Below are positions 26,220 to 34,634 of a stretch of DNA of 64,000 bases, piece after piece. Numbering within the stretch: position 1 is the stretch's first letter; the number at the start of each line of letters is the position of its first letter. The DNA comes from Sphaerobacter sp. (lineage in GTDB: Bacteria > Chloroflexota > Chloroflexia > Thermomicrobiales > Thermomicrobiaceae): NCBI GenBank assembly GCA_029961075.1, contig JASBVL010000128.1, forward strand, positions 1 to 64,000, read 5' to 3'. A program made the translations under genes and the position numbers. Under the pieces are notes generated by a model. It worked only from the letters and a program-made list of their open reading frames with translations. It did not search any database and was not told where the DNA came from.

Positions 26220-26248
26220 ATATTAGCAACCGTCGGGGGGAGTGTCAA
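26220..26248 (-). promoter_or_regulatory. Strong sigma-70-type promoter of the peptide-transport operon
   Basis: Minus strand TTGACA (26243-26248), 17-nt spacer, TAATAT (26220-26225). It is among the best promoter matches in the window. Confidence 0.75.
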
Positions 26249-26309
26249 TGTCGCCCCGCGCTGCCTGCCGTTCCCGCCATGCCGAAGCGCGGATCCCGCT
26301 GCACGGGCA

Positions 26310-26315
26310 TATAAT
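26310..26315 (+). promoter_or_regulatory. Candidate -10 element TATAAT upstream of the CpXC gene
   Basis: A perfect TATAAT 84 nt before the GTG at 26399. No convincing -35 is visible, so the confidence is modest. Confidence 0.4.
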
Positions 26316-26398
26316 GGAGCGCGATAGCGCAGGCACAGCAGGCGCATAGCCAGCACCCGCCGCGGCTCCCGTGGGCGGACCTAGGTAGGGGAGGGACA

Positions 26399-26908
26399 GT
26401 GCTGAAGACGGAGTACACCGCGGTCGATCTCCGCTGCCCCGACTGCCGGGTGTCCTGGGAGGCGCCCGTGGCCCGGGTCGTCAACGTCGGGACCGACCCC
26501 GACGCGCGCCTCGGCATCCTCCTCGGCAAGATGCATCGCAGCCGCTGCCCGCTCTGCAAGCGTGAGCAGGCGATCGAGGTCATCTTCGACTACTACGACC
26601 CCGATCAGGCGCTGGTGATCCAGGTGCGGCCGGCGTGGGAGATCAAGGCCGGCGGTGGTGAGGACTGGTACTGGGCACGCTACGAGGACCTCGTCCAGAA
26701 GTACGCCTCGGTCGACGTGCGGGTCGATGTCGTCTTCGGCTTCGAGGAGATGATCGAGAAGTATCTCGGCGGCCAGGCGGCCGTCGCGGCCGCCTGGCGG
26801 GAGTGGGAGGCGCGCACCGGCCGCGCCCGCGCCGATGCCGAAGCCGCCGACGACGCCGCGGCGGAGTCGCCGACCAGCCCGGCGGGCGACGGGGAGCCGG
26901 GCACGTGA
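26399..26908 (+). CDS. CpXC-domain protein
   Basis: A 169-residue cytoplasmic protein. LRCPDCRVSWEAPV and RCPLCKREQ give the two CPxC knuckles of a CpXC domain (about residues 10-60), a probable zinc site. The rest is acidic and ends in an Ala/Asp/Glu-rich tail. No function is established for the family. The start is GTG with GGGGAGGG just upstream. Confidence 0.8.
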   Translation: MLKTEYTAVDLRCPDCRVSWEAPVARVVNVGTDPDARLGILLGKMHRSRCPLCKREQAIEVIFDYYDPDQALVIQVRPAWEIKAGGGEDWYWARYEDLVQKYASVDVRVDVVFGFEEMIEKYLGGQAAVAAAWREWEARTGRARADAEAADDAAAESPTSPAGDGEPGT

Positions 26909-26943
26909 TCGGCCGGGCCCGGGCGCACCCGTCGGGGGCCCGT

Positions 26944-26978
26944 TTGCCGCGGCGGCGCCGTGCGGGTAGCATGCTACC
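26944..26978 (+). promoter_or_regulatory. Promoter with palindromic -10 region
   Basis: TTGCCG (26944-26949), 17-nt spacer, TAGCAT (26967-26972). The -10 lies inside the 14-bp perfect palindrome GGTAGCATGCTACC (26965-26978), which could be an operator for the gene at 27029. Confidence 0.5.
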
Positions 26979-27028
26979 GGGCGGGTCAGCGCCTGGGCCG
27001 TGAGGACCCGCGGAGTAAGGAGGGGCGC

Positions 27029-27487
27029 ATGAGCCGAGATCTTCCGGCCGTGCCGTCGCGCGTCGAGATTGTACCCGCCGGCGGCGGGCGGCTGCGCCGG
27101 TGGCTACGATCGCCGCTGGGCCAGGCGGCCGCCGACGTTGCGCCCGATCTGCTGCGGCTGGCGGGGCGCGCCGTTGCATCGGAGCGGCAGCGCCAGGCCG
27201 CGCCGGACCACCCCCCGGCCGGTGCCACCGGCGTCAACGTCTCCGAAGTGGAGATCGACGTCTCGGCACCGTTCGTCCGCCGCGTGGTCGTGCGGAGCGC
27301 CAGTGCCTGGTCGGTGCCGCCCGAGCTGCTCCAGCCCGCGCCGCGCCGTCGCCGGACCGGTCGGCTGGGGCTGGGCGCGGCGAGCCTCGCCGGACTGGCG
27401 ATGCTCGGCCTCGTCGTCTCCCGCCGTCTCCCGCTCGGTTTGCCGAGCGGGCTGCCGGGGCTCTCCCCGCGGGACCACGAGCGCTGA
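27029..27487 (+). CDS. Hypothetical protein with one C-terminal membrane helix
   Basis: A 152-residue protein not recognised. The N-terminal part is basic and amphipathic, with RLRRWLRSPLGQAAADVAP. A central region (VNVSEVEIDVSAPFVRRVVVRSA) may be beta-rich, and residues about 117-134 form a hydrophobic helix followed by a short proline-rich tail. AAGGAGG precedes ATG 27029. It stands alone behind a recognisable promoter. Confidence 0.65.
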   Translation: MSRDLPAVPSRVEIVPAGGGRLRRWLRSPLGQAAADVAPDLLRLAGRAVASERQRQAAPDHPPAGATGVNVSEVEIDVSAPFVRRVVVRSASAWSVPPELLQPAPRRRRTGRLGLGAASLAGLAMLGLVVSRRLPLGLPSGLPGLSPRDHER

Positions 27488-27592
27488 CCGGCGGTCGCCG
27501 GCCGCGCAGCCCCACCCGTAACCGACCGTCACCGCGCAGCCGTCATGGCCCGGCGGCGCCCGGTCCGGCCGGGCCACTTGGTCGCGGTGCGC

Positions 27593-28504
27593 TCATCCGC
27601 CGTGCTCCGGCTCGGTCGGGCGATGCAGGAGGAGGGGGACGCGCACCTCGTGCAGTACGCGCTCGACGACCGAGCCGAACACGAGGCGTTGCACCCCGCG
27701 GCGGCCGTGGGTCGCCATCGCGAGCAGATCGATCCCATGCTCGCGCGCGGCGTGCTGGATCTCCTCCGCGGCCCGCCCGATCCGCACTTCGGTGCGGGCG
27801 CTGACCCCCTGCGGGCTGAGGCGCTGGGCGATCTCGCCGAGATACGTGGTGGCCCACTCCTGTCCCTGCTGTAGGTAGCTCTCGTGCGCGCGCTTCGGGA
27901 AGTCGATGGGCGGCTCGATCACGTGGAGCAGCCGCAGGTCGAGCCCCTGCGGCCCGAGGAGCGCCAGCACCGCGTCCAGCACCTCCTCACCCGTCCGCGA
28001 CCCGTCCAGCGGCACGAGGATGCGCTCGAGCCTGGCGACACCGTCGATGTCCACCTCGGTGTGCGCGGGCACGACGATGACCGGCCACGTCGCCTCATGG
28101 ACCACCCGGAACGCCACGCTACCGACCAAGATCCGCGTCAGCCCGGTCTCCGCGTGGCTCGCCATGACTACCACGGGATCGTCGAGCGCGCCCGCGAGCT
28201 CCAGCAGCTCGGTCGCCGGATCTCCAATGCGCACCTCCACCGTCACGTCGCTCTCCGGGAAGGTGGCGGCGACCTGCTCCAGATACTGGCGTCGCTCGTG
28301 GACCCAGTCGGCTCGGGCTGCCGGGTCGAGCCCCAGGGCGCTGGCCAACGCCACGTATTCGCGTGGCATCTGAATCACGGTGACGAGGACCACCCGCCTA
28401 TTGCCCCGCCGCGCCAGCGCGCGGGCGACGGGGAGTGCCCGCGCCGTCACCCGACTAGCATCCAGGCGGGGCGGGATGAGCGGCACGACAATCGTCTTGC
28501 TCAC
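27593..28504 (-). CDS. Universal stress protein with two tandem Usp domains
   Basis: A 303-residue protein of two UspA domains (about 1-150 and 155-303). Both keep the ATP-binding signature Gx2Gx9G(S/T): TGLTRILVGSVAFRV in the first and RGVQRLVFGSVVERV in the second. Tandem Usp proteins act in stress survival, energy limitation or dormancy, usually by binding ATP or AMP. There is no signal peptide. It is a monocistronic minus-strand gene. Confidence 0.92.
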   Translation of the reverse strand: MSKTIVVPLIPPRLDASRVTARALPVARALARRGNRRVVLVTVIQMPREYVALASALGLDPAARADWVHERRQYLEQVAATFPESDVTVEVRIGDPATELLELAGALDDPVVVMASHAETGLTRILVGSVAFRVVHEATWPVIVVPAHTEVDIDGVARLERILVPLDGSRTGEEVLDAVLALLGPQGLDLRLLHVIEPPIDFPKRAHESYLQQGQEWATTYLGEIAQRLSPQGVSARTEVRIGRAAEEIQHAAREHGIDLLAMATHGRRGVQRLVFGSVVERVLHEVRVPLLLHRPTEPEHGG

Positions 28505-28724
28505 GTCTCCAGCCCTCCAGCGAAGCGTCCCGCCGCGCGAGCCGCCATGCCGGCCACAGCACTGGCTCTACCCTACCCCGTGGCGCGCCGCTGCGTCACA
28601 ACAGGCTTCCCCAGCCGCGTGACAACGCCGTGCCAGACCCGATACCCCAGCCGGCGGCGCTCGGCGCGACGCGGTGCCCCGCCCACCGCCGTTGACGATT
28701 GATACCGGCAGCGCGATGGGCCGT

Positions 28725-28763
28725 GAATTGCGCAATTCCGAGTCACGACATCGATCGTATAAT
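28725..28763 (+). promoter_or_regulatory. TATAAT with an upstream 14-bp palindromic operator
   Basis: TATAAT at 28758-28763. The perfect palindrome GAATTGCGCAATTC (28725-28738) lies across the expected -35 position. Together they suggest a repressible promoter for the small gene at 28890. Confidence 0.5.
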
Positions 28764-28889
28764 GCATGCGTCTGGTTGCGTCGGTGAGATCGCCGGGTGG
28801 CGACGTTCCCCCGCCGGGATAGGTATCACTGCCAGTCGCGATCGTCAGGACAAGTGCCAATCTCCGCGACCTGGTGAGGAGCACGACCC

Positions 28890-28994
28890 ATGTTTGGCGG
28901 TATCGGTGAGGTGTTGCTGCTGCTCTGGTTCGGACTGATCGTCTGGAGCGTGGTCAAGTTCGTCGATGCCATCCGGCGGGCGCGCAGCAAGTAA
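28890..28994 (+). CDS. Small single-pass membrane protein (34 residues)
   Basis: A short reading frame coding for 34 residues: MFGGIGEVLLLLWFGLIVWS starts a helix of about 20 hydrophobic residues, and the end is basic (RRARSK). GAGGAG lies about nine bases before the ATG, and a promoter-like TATAAT with a palindrome lies 130 nt upstream. A perfect terminator hairpin follows. Similar lone small hydrophobic proteins occur in stress loci; function is unknown. Confidence 0.55.
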   Translation: MFGGIGEVLLLLWFGLIVWSVVKFVDAIRRARSK

Positions 28995-29076
28995 GTATCG
29001 ACGGCGCGGTCTGGGCATCGCTGACTGCGGCCAGGCGGCTCCCCCGGCGGGGGACGGCTGCCGACTGGGCACGGCG

Positions 29077-29105
29077 CGCCACGGTCGCTCGGTGCGACCG
29101 TGGCG
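29077..29105. terminator. Terminator hairpin between convergent small genes
   Basis: Perfect 12-bp stem (29077-29088 with 29094-29105) and a 5-nt loop. Confidence 0.7.
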
Positions 29106-29203
29106 GCTCACGACGGGGCCGCGCCGCGCGACCCCGCTTCGCCGCCGATCCGCGGCGGCAGCCCCGACAGCGGCCGGCGATGCCGCGGATGCGGCGGGGT
29201 GCG

Positions 29204-29461
29204 TCATGCGCGGCTGGTGAGCGCGCGATAGATGAAGAGCAGGACGATAGCTCCGATCACGGACACGATGACCGTGCCGATGTTGAAGCCCGCGGTGAAG
29301 TCCGAGCCGCTGATGAGACCCCACACCAGCCCGCCGACGAAGGCCCCGATGATGCCGACGACGATATTCGCCACCCAGCCCATCTGAGCGTTCGTACCGA
29401 CGACCATGCTCGCGATCCAGCCCGCCAGCGCGCCGATGACGATCCATGCGATGATGCTCAC
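29204..29461 (-). CDS. GlsB/YeaQ/YmgE family stress membrane protein
   Basis: An 85-residue protein with three hydrophobic helices, starting SIIAWIVIGALAGWIAS and containing the glycine-rich IVVGIIGAFVGG, as in GlsB/YeaQ (transglycosylase-associated) proteins. They are induced by general stress and sit in the membrane. The GTG start at 29461 is chosen because GAGAGAGGAG precedes it and the family begins at this point. Confidence 0.88.
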   Translation of the reverse strand: MSIIAWIVIGALAGWIASMVVGTNAQMGWVANIVVGIIGAFVGGLVWGLISGSDFTAGFNIGTVIVSVIGAIVLLFIYRALTSRA

Positions 29462-29696
29462 GCGCGACTCCTCTCTCCGCTGCACGGCTCCTCGCGCCGG
29501 GATGCCGATGCGCCGCTGGCGCCGCGCGGGGATACCCCGCAATCGCCTGGGATACCGGCCGATGCTGGCACCGGTCGGCTGCGCGATCCCGACGAAGCAA
29601 TGGGCGTGCCAGGGTTCCCGCGCGCGTGCTACAGTTTGTCTGGTCGTCCTGACATGGTCGACGGCACCGACGCCCGAGGAGGGGAGGGAGTCGCGC

Positions 29697-30110
29697 GTGA
29701 CCGCCACGGAACAGGACCAGGGCGGATGTGCCGCCGGGCGCACCCCAGTGGCCCGGCCGCCCGTTGACCCACAGCTCATGGTCCGCGTCGCGCGCGGGTT
29801 GCGGCTGCTCACCGGCGTCGGCGTGGCCCTCCTGATCGTGGGGACGCTGATCGGGCTCGCGCGCGACGGGCACCTGCCGGCGGAGACGGTGGCGCCGGCC
29901 GAATTGCCCGGGCACCTCCGCGAGCTCCGGGCTGACGCCATCGTGACCCTCGGGTTCCTCGCCCTCCTGGTCGCCCCGGCCTACGGGCTCATCACCCTCG
30001 GCCTCGCCTTCCTGCGGCGGGGTGACCGGCTCTATGCTGCCCTGGCGGGGCTGGTTCTGGTGATCCTGGGCCTGAGCGTGGCGATCGCGCTGCTGACACG
30101 GGGGGCGTAG
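29697..30110 (+). CDS. DUF1634 membrane protein
   Basis: A 137-residue protein with three membrane helices (about 35-55, 82-103, 110-130). The segment LGFLALLVAPAYGLITLGLAFLR is cut by a conserved proline. DUF1634 is typically encoded next to TauE/SafE permeases, as here, where the stop and the next start overlap (TAGTG). It is probably an accessory of that exporter. GTG start with GAGGAGGGGAGGGAG upstream. Confidence 0.8.
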   Translation: MTATEQDQGGCAAGRTPVARPPVDPQLMVRVARGLRLLTGVGVALLIVGTLIGLARDGHLPAETVAPAELPGHLRELRADAIVTLGFLALLVAPAYGLITLGLAFLRRGDRLYAALAGLVLVILGLSVAIALLTRGA

Positions 30111-30952
30111 TGGATCCTCTGACCGGGCTTGGCCTGCTGCTCACCGCCGCCGGTGCCGGCCTCCTCGGCTCGATGGTGGGGCTGGGGGGTGGCGTCTTCG
30201 TCGTCCCGATCTTCTCCGTCTTCTTCGGCATCCCGCTCAAGACCGCCATCGCGGCCAGCGCCGTGAGCGTCGTCGTCAACTCGTCCACCGGTGCGTCGGT
30301 CTACCTCCGCCACCGCATGTCCAACATCCGCCTGGCGCTGCTGATGCTGATCACGACGACCGTCGGCTCGATTGCCGGCGGGCTGGTGGCCGTGGGCAGC
30401 TCGGAGACGATCCTCCGCTTCATCTTCGCCCTGACGCTCTACGGCATGATCGTCGTCATGGCCCGCCGGGCCGCGCGGCCGGTGCCGCCCCCGTCACCCA
30501 ACGACGCGCTCGGGCTGACCGCGGACTACGACGATCCGGCCATCAACAGCCGCGTCTGCTACACGCCGCGCCGGCTCCGCCCCGGCATGGCCATCAGCGC
30601 CGGGGCCGGCGTGATCTCGGGCATGCTCGGCATCGGCGGTGGCGCGGTCCAGGTCCCGGCGATGAACGCGATCATGGAAGTGCCCGTCAAGGCGGCCGCG
30701 GCCACCAGCACCTTCATGGTCGGCCCGACGGTCGTCGCCAGCGCGCTGATCTTCTACCTCAATGACTTGATCGACCCGAGTGTGACCGCCGTGGCGGTGG
30801 TCGGGATGATGCTCGGCGCGCAGACCGGCGCGCGCCTGGCCCGGCACATCCGGAGCGGCGTGCTCACGCGCGTGCTGATGGTCATCCTGCTCTACCTGGC
30901 CACCATCACCGTCCTCCAGGCCCTCGGCATCCACGTCCCCGGCGCGCGGTGA
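30110..30952 (+). CDS. TauE/SafE family sulfite/anion permease
   Basis: A 280-residue protein with about eight membrane helices in two similar halves. Each half has the family glycine motif: GSMVGLGGGVFVVPIFS and SGMLGIGGGAVQVPAMN. Members export or import sulfite, sulfoacetate or related anions. A longer cytoplasmic loop (about 120-150) separates the halves. It starts with GTG overlapping the DUF1634 stop. Confidence 0.9.
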   Translation: MDPLTGLGLLLTAAGAGLLGSMVGLGGGVFVVPIFSVFFGIPLKTAIAASAVSVVVNSSTGASVYLRHRMSNIRLALLMLITTTVGSIAGGLVAVGSSETILRFIFALTLYGMIVVMARRAARPVPPPSPNDALGLTADYDDPAINSRVCYTPRRLRPGMAISAGAGVISGMLGIGGGAVQVPAMNAIMEVPVKAAAATSTFMVGPTVVASALIFYLNDLIDPSVTAVAVVGMMLGAQTGARLARHIRSGVLTRVLMVILLYLATITVLQALGIHVPGAR

Positions 30953-30960
30953 CCCGTCAA

Positions 30961-31352
30961 CCGTCATGCGTCATGGGTCAGACGCCATGCGTGATGCGTG
31001 GGGCGTGGTCCGTGCTCCGTGTTCCGTATTGCGTATGGCGTCTTCCGTGTTGCTCCCCTCTCCCCGGCGAGGGCGGGTACCCGCGTGCGGGGGCGGTGAG
31101 GGACCACCCGGGAGCGCCGGCCTTCCGGCCGGCTCCCGTCCCTGGTGTGGGGCGGCGCAGGCGGCGCAGGCGGCCCGGGGCTTTCAGCCCCGGGCTGACA
31201 GGCCAAAGCCGGCGAACACCGGCTGGAAGACTGCCCTTGTGGGCGAGAGTTCCGGGGTGCGATGCACCCATCACGCATCACGCTGTACGGAACACGGAAC
31301 ACGGATCACGCAATACGCCTCGCGCATGACGCGTGACGTATGGCGTATGACG
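30961..31352. repeat. Heptamer-arm nested palindrome, copy 2 (composite)
   Basis: Left arm 30961-31051 is exactly thirteen 7-nt units; right arm 31269-31352 is twelve inverted units. Between them is a C/T-rich core partner, a CCGGCC...GGCTCCCG hairpin (about 31110-31138) and the palindrome GCCCGGGGCTTTCAGCCCCG onward (31173-31195). It fills the gap after the TauE/SafE gene. Confidence 0.9.
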
Positions 31353-31363
31353 TCTGATCCCCC

Positions 31364-31954
31364 TCACCACCGCTCCCAGTGGACCACGGCCTCCAGCGGC
31401 TTGCGGCCGCGCTTCAGCGACGGCGACGGCACGTCCGGCGCGGGGTAGCCGATCGGGATGACCCCCACCGGCATCACCTCCGCCGGGATGCCGAGCAGAT
31501 CGCGCAGCGCGGCCGTCTCGTGCGTGCCGGCGTACCCCGCCGCCAGCCCCTCGTCGACGACCGCCAGCAGCAGGATCATCACCGACATGCCGATGTCCAT
31601 GAACCAGAAGGGCACCGGCCACTCGATCTCGGTGCCGTCGGGCCGCAGCTTGTCCGGCTCCTGGTAGCGGGCGTGGTAGGCGGCCTCGCTGACGCAGGGG
31701 ATCACCTGGACCGGCGCCTCGGAGATCCAGCGGTGGCCGAAGCGCGCGACGTACTCCTCCTCGCCGCAGAGCGCGCCGATGGCCCGGCGCATCTCCGCGT
31801 CGGTCACCACCACGAACGACTGCCCCTGGGTATAGCCCGCGCTCGGCGCCCGCCGCGCCAGGTCGAGCATCCGGTTTACCACGGCCGGATCGATCGGATC
31901 CGGTCGGAAGTGCCGGACCATCCGCCGCTTGCGAACCACCTCCGCGAACTCCAT
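31364..31954 (-). CDS. Nitroreductase family protein
   Basis: A 196-residue FMN-dependent nitroreductase-fold protein. The start EFAEVVRKRRMVRHFRPDPI is the family N-terminus (RRSxRxF), followed by RRAPSAGYTQGQ and a C-terminal GVIPIGYPAPD. Substrate is unknown; members reduce nitro compounds, quinones or flavins. GGGGGAGGG precedes ATG 31954. Large palindromic elements lie on both sides. Confidence 0.9.
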   Translation of the reverse strand: MEFAEVVRKRRMVRHFRPDPIDPAVVNRMLDLARRAPSAGYTQGQSFVVVTDAEMRRAIGALCGEEEYVARFGHRWISEAPVQVIPCVSEAAYHARYQEPDKLRPDGTEIEWPVPFWFMDIGMSVMILLLAVVDEGLAAGYAGTHETAALRDLLGIPAEVMPVGVIPIGYPAPDVPSPSLKRGRKPLEAVVHWERW

Positions 31955-31977
31955 CGCCCTCCCCCTTCCATCGGGAT

Positions 31978-32241
31978 GCGTACTGCGTCTTGCGTACCGC
32001 GTAGTGCGTAGTGCGTGAGGCGTCATGCGTGGGGTCTGGTCCGTGTTGCGCCTTGCGTGTTGCGTACTCCGTGCTCCGTATTGGGGATTAGGTGTTGCGT
32101 CGTCCGTGATCCGTCCCCCCTCACCCCCGACCCCTCTCCCACACGGGGAGAGGGGAGGCGAACGGAACACGGAACACCCAACACGCAGTACGCAAGACGC
32201 AGGACGCATCACCGGTCACGCATGACGCATCACGCATGACG
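31978..32241. repeat. Heptamer-arm nested palindrome, copy 3 (longest arm)
   Basis: Left arm 31978-32117 has twenty 7-nt units without a register shift; the core is at 32131-32155; right arm 32165-32241 has eleven inverted units. It fills the gap between the nitroreductase and fumarase genes. Confidence 0.92.
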
Positions 32242-32257
32242 CCCGGCGCCCGACCCC

Positions 32258-33106
32258 TCAGATCTCCACCTCGCGGTGGCGCGCCGCCGGGCCGCACTGC
32301 AGGTTGACCGCGACCGGCAGGCTGGCGATGTGGCAGGGCGCCGACTCGACGTGCACCGTCAGCGCCGTGATGCGCCCGCCGAACCCGTGCGGCCCGATCC
32401 CCAGCCGGTTGATCTCCGCCAGCAGCTCCGCCTCCAGCGCCGCCTCCTCCGGGTCCGGGTTCGGGCTGCCGATCTCGCGCAGCAGCGCGTGCTTGGCCAG
32501 CGTCGCCACCCGGTCGAAGGTCGCGCCGATGCCGACTCCGACCACCACCGGCGGGCAGGCGTTCGGCCCGGCCCGCTGCACCGTCTCCAGCACGAAGCGC
32601 TTGATCCCCTCGCGCCCGTCGGCGGGGGTCAGCATCGCTAGCCGGCTCATGTTCTCCGCCCCGCCCCCCTTGGCCAGGATCGCGAGCCGCACCCGGTCGC
32701 CCGGCACCAGGCGGGTATGGATGATGGCCGGGGTGTTGTCGCGGGTGTTGCGCCGCGCGGTAAAGGGGCGCTCGACCATCGACTTGCGCAGGTAGCCGAC
32801 GTCGTACGCCTCGCGGACGCCGCGGTTGATCGCCTCCTCGAACCCACCGCCGACCAGGTGCACGTCCTGCCCGACCTCGGCGAAGACGACCACCGTCCCG
32901 GTGTCCTGGCACATCGGCACCCGGTCGGCCTCGGCGATGGCCATGTTCTCCAGGATCTGCCCCAGCACCTGCTGGCCGAGCGGCGAGACCTCCCGCTGCT
33001 GCGCCACGGCCAGGGCCCGGCGCACGTCCGCCCCGGCGACGTAGTTCGCCTCCAGGCAGGCGTCGCGCACCGCCTCAGTGATTCGCTCTACCGCGATCGT
33101 ACGCAT
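32258..33106 (-). CDS. Class I fumarase/tartrate dehydratase alpha subunit
   Basis: A 282-residue iron-sulfur hydro-lyase subunit. Conserved stretches are VPMCQDTGTVVVF, carrying one cluster cysteine, GGGAENMSRLAML (family GGGSENxS), and PNACPPVVVGVGIGATFD with a second cysteine. It hydrates fumarate together with a beta subunit, which is not visible in this window. The fold and length fit a separate alpha subunit. A 62-bp internal part (32936-32997) recurs at 35041-35102. The upstream RBS is weak. Confidence 0.9.
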   Translation of the reverse strand: MRTIAVERITEAVRDACLEANYVAGADVRRALAVAQQREVSPLGQQVLGQILENMAIAEADRVPMCQDTGTVVVFAEVGQDVHLVGGGFEEAINRGVREAYDVGYLRKSMVERPFTARRNTRDNTPAIIHTRLVPGDRVRLAILAKGGGAENMSRLAMLTPADGREGIKRFVLETVQRAGPNACPPVVVGVGIGATFDRVATLAKHALLREIGSPNPDPEEAALEAELLAEINRLGIGPHGFGGRITALTVHVESAPCHIASLPVAVNLQCGPAARHREVEI

Positions 33107-33657
33107 ATCCCGGCACCCCCGATGGGTCGTGGCTCGCCCGTGTCGCACCTGTGAACTGTACCGGGTCTGTCCCGACCTGAACAGCGGGGTGGGGCCGGCG
33201 AGGGGGTGCCGAGGTTGGTGGGCGAGGGGTCGGTCGTGCCGCTCGCGGAGATCATCGCCGGGAGCGTCCTCGCCCGGAGGCACGACGACCGGCGTGCATC
33301 AGGTGCCCAGAGATGGGCTGACGAAAGAACAAGCGATGAGACCGAGAATGCCAAACCTGTCAGAATGGTGGTCGCATGGTGTGAACGGCTCTGAAGGTAT
33401 GTTAGCCTGGACATAAGCATTCGACTGGGCGACCACGGCGGAGTGGAGGTGGTGGAAGGCACCCGCGGCCTGGCAGACGAGGACCGGCTGGCAGCGGTCA
33501 GGGCGTTCCTGAGCGGACACGGAACCAGAGCGGAGGTGGCCAGCATCGGGCGTTTCAGATGGTCGTCCTCCCTACCGTTCCCGGTCATCGAACCGCGCTG
33601 CAAACCATGGCGGACATGCTCGACATCGTTACCTAGGCGATTGAGGGGAGCACGCCA
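33107..33657. other. 551-nt region without a recognised gene
   Basis: No supported coding region. It is less GC-rich than the surroundings around 33310-33430. It is at the edge of a zone containing broken genes. Confidence 0.5.
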
Positions 33658-34634
33658 ATGTCAGCGTTGGACAGGCCTGTCGGCCGACGGGAATTCCTCA
33701 CGACACTCGGCATCGTGGGCGCGACCGCCGCCGTCCCGCTCCTTGGCAGCGTCGGCAGCCGACCGCACACGGCCAGGGCGCAGGGAGTCACGCAGCCGTC
33801 GTCCGCACCCGCACTGGAATGGTCCGACTGGGAGGGCCTGGGCGGAACCTTGACCAGCAGCCCCTCGGCGGACTCCTGGGGACCGAACCGCATCGACGTG
33901 TTCGTCCGCGGGACGGATAACGCGGCCTATCATAAGTGGTGGGACAACGGCTGGTCGGGCTGGGAATACCAGGGCGGGGGCCTCGTCGAAGGACCGAGCG
34001 TCACGTCGTGGGGCCCCAATCGACTCGATGCCTTTTCCGGGGCACCGATGATCAACTGTGGCACAAGTGGTGGGATGGCTCCTGGCACGACTGGGAGCCG
34101 CTCGGCGGGCCGATCACCAGCGCGCCGGCTGCCGTGGCGCTGGGCGTGGATCGCATCGACGTGTTCGCCCGGGGAACCGACAGCGCGCTGTGGCACAAGG
34201 CGTGGCTCCCCGGCTGGTCGGGTTGGGACTCACTTGGCGGGGGGCTCAGCAGCGCCCCGGCCGCCGCGTCGTGGTACGTCAACCGAGTCGACGTCTTCGT
34301 CCGCGGCAACGACAACGCGCTGTGGCAGAAGTATTGGGATGGCTCGGTGTGGTCTGATTGGCAATCCCTGCGCGGCGCACTCACCAGCGGTCCGGCGGCC
34401 GCGTCGTGGGGAGACAACCGCCTCGACGTGTTCGTGCGTGGCACCGATAACGACGTGTGGCGCAGATGGTGGAACGCCGATGGGTGGCGCGACTGGGCGC
34501 CACTCCCTGGCAGACGCCAGTCGATCCTCGAAGAGCCGGGCGTCTCGTCGTGGGCCCCGGGTCGCCTCGACCTGTTCGTGCAGGAGCCTGCGCGGAGCCA
34601 ACTGCTCCACCGGTGGATCCAGGAGCCAGCGTAG
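33658..34634 (+). pseudogene. Tat-exported PLL-like beta-propeller lectin, frameshifted
   Basis: Codes for a Tat signal ([10 protein letters not shown]) then six tandem repeats of about 45 residues, each with W-S-G-W-E-x-L-G-G, S-W-G-x-N-R-x-D-V-F and RGTDNALWHKWW. This is the pattern of PLL-type, DUF346-like sugar-binding propellers. The reading frame shifts near 34036 in CCTTTTCC: the second repeat reads NRLDAF and resumes as [13 protein letters not shown] in another frame. One missing base explains it. The rest is intact to TAG at 34634, so decay is recent or a sequencing error is possible. An extracellular carbohydrate-binding role is inferred. Confidence 0.8.

Noticed and set aside
24058-26226. 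Plus-strand frame of about 720 codons opposite the binding-protein gene
   Set aside because: Shadow of the binding-protein gene; no family motifs and no RBS.
30966-31448. Apparent proteins with a repeating VLRIAYCV-like peptide around the heptamer arms
   Set aside because: The peptide repeat is the translation of the 7-nt DNA units; no RBS or family. These are repeats, not genes.
31978-32241. CRISPR array
   Set aside because: Units are 7 nt with no unique spacers, the arms are inverted, and no cas genes are present.
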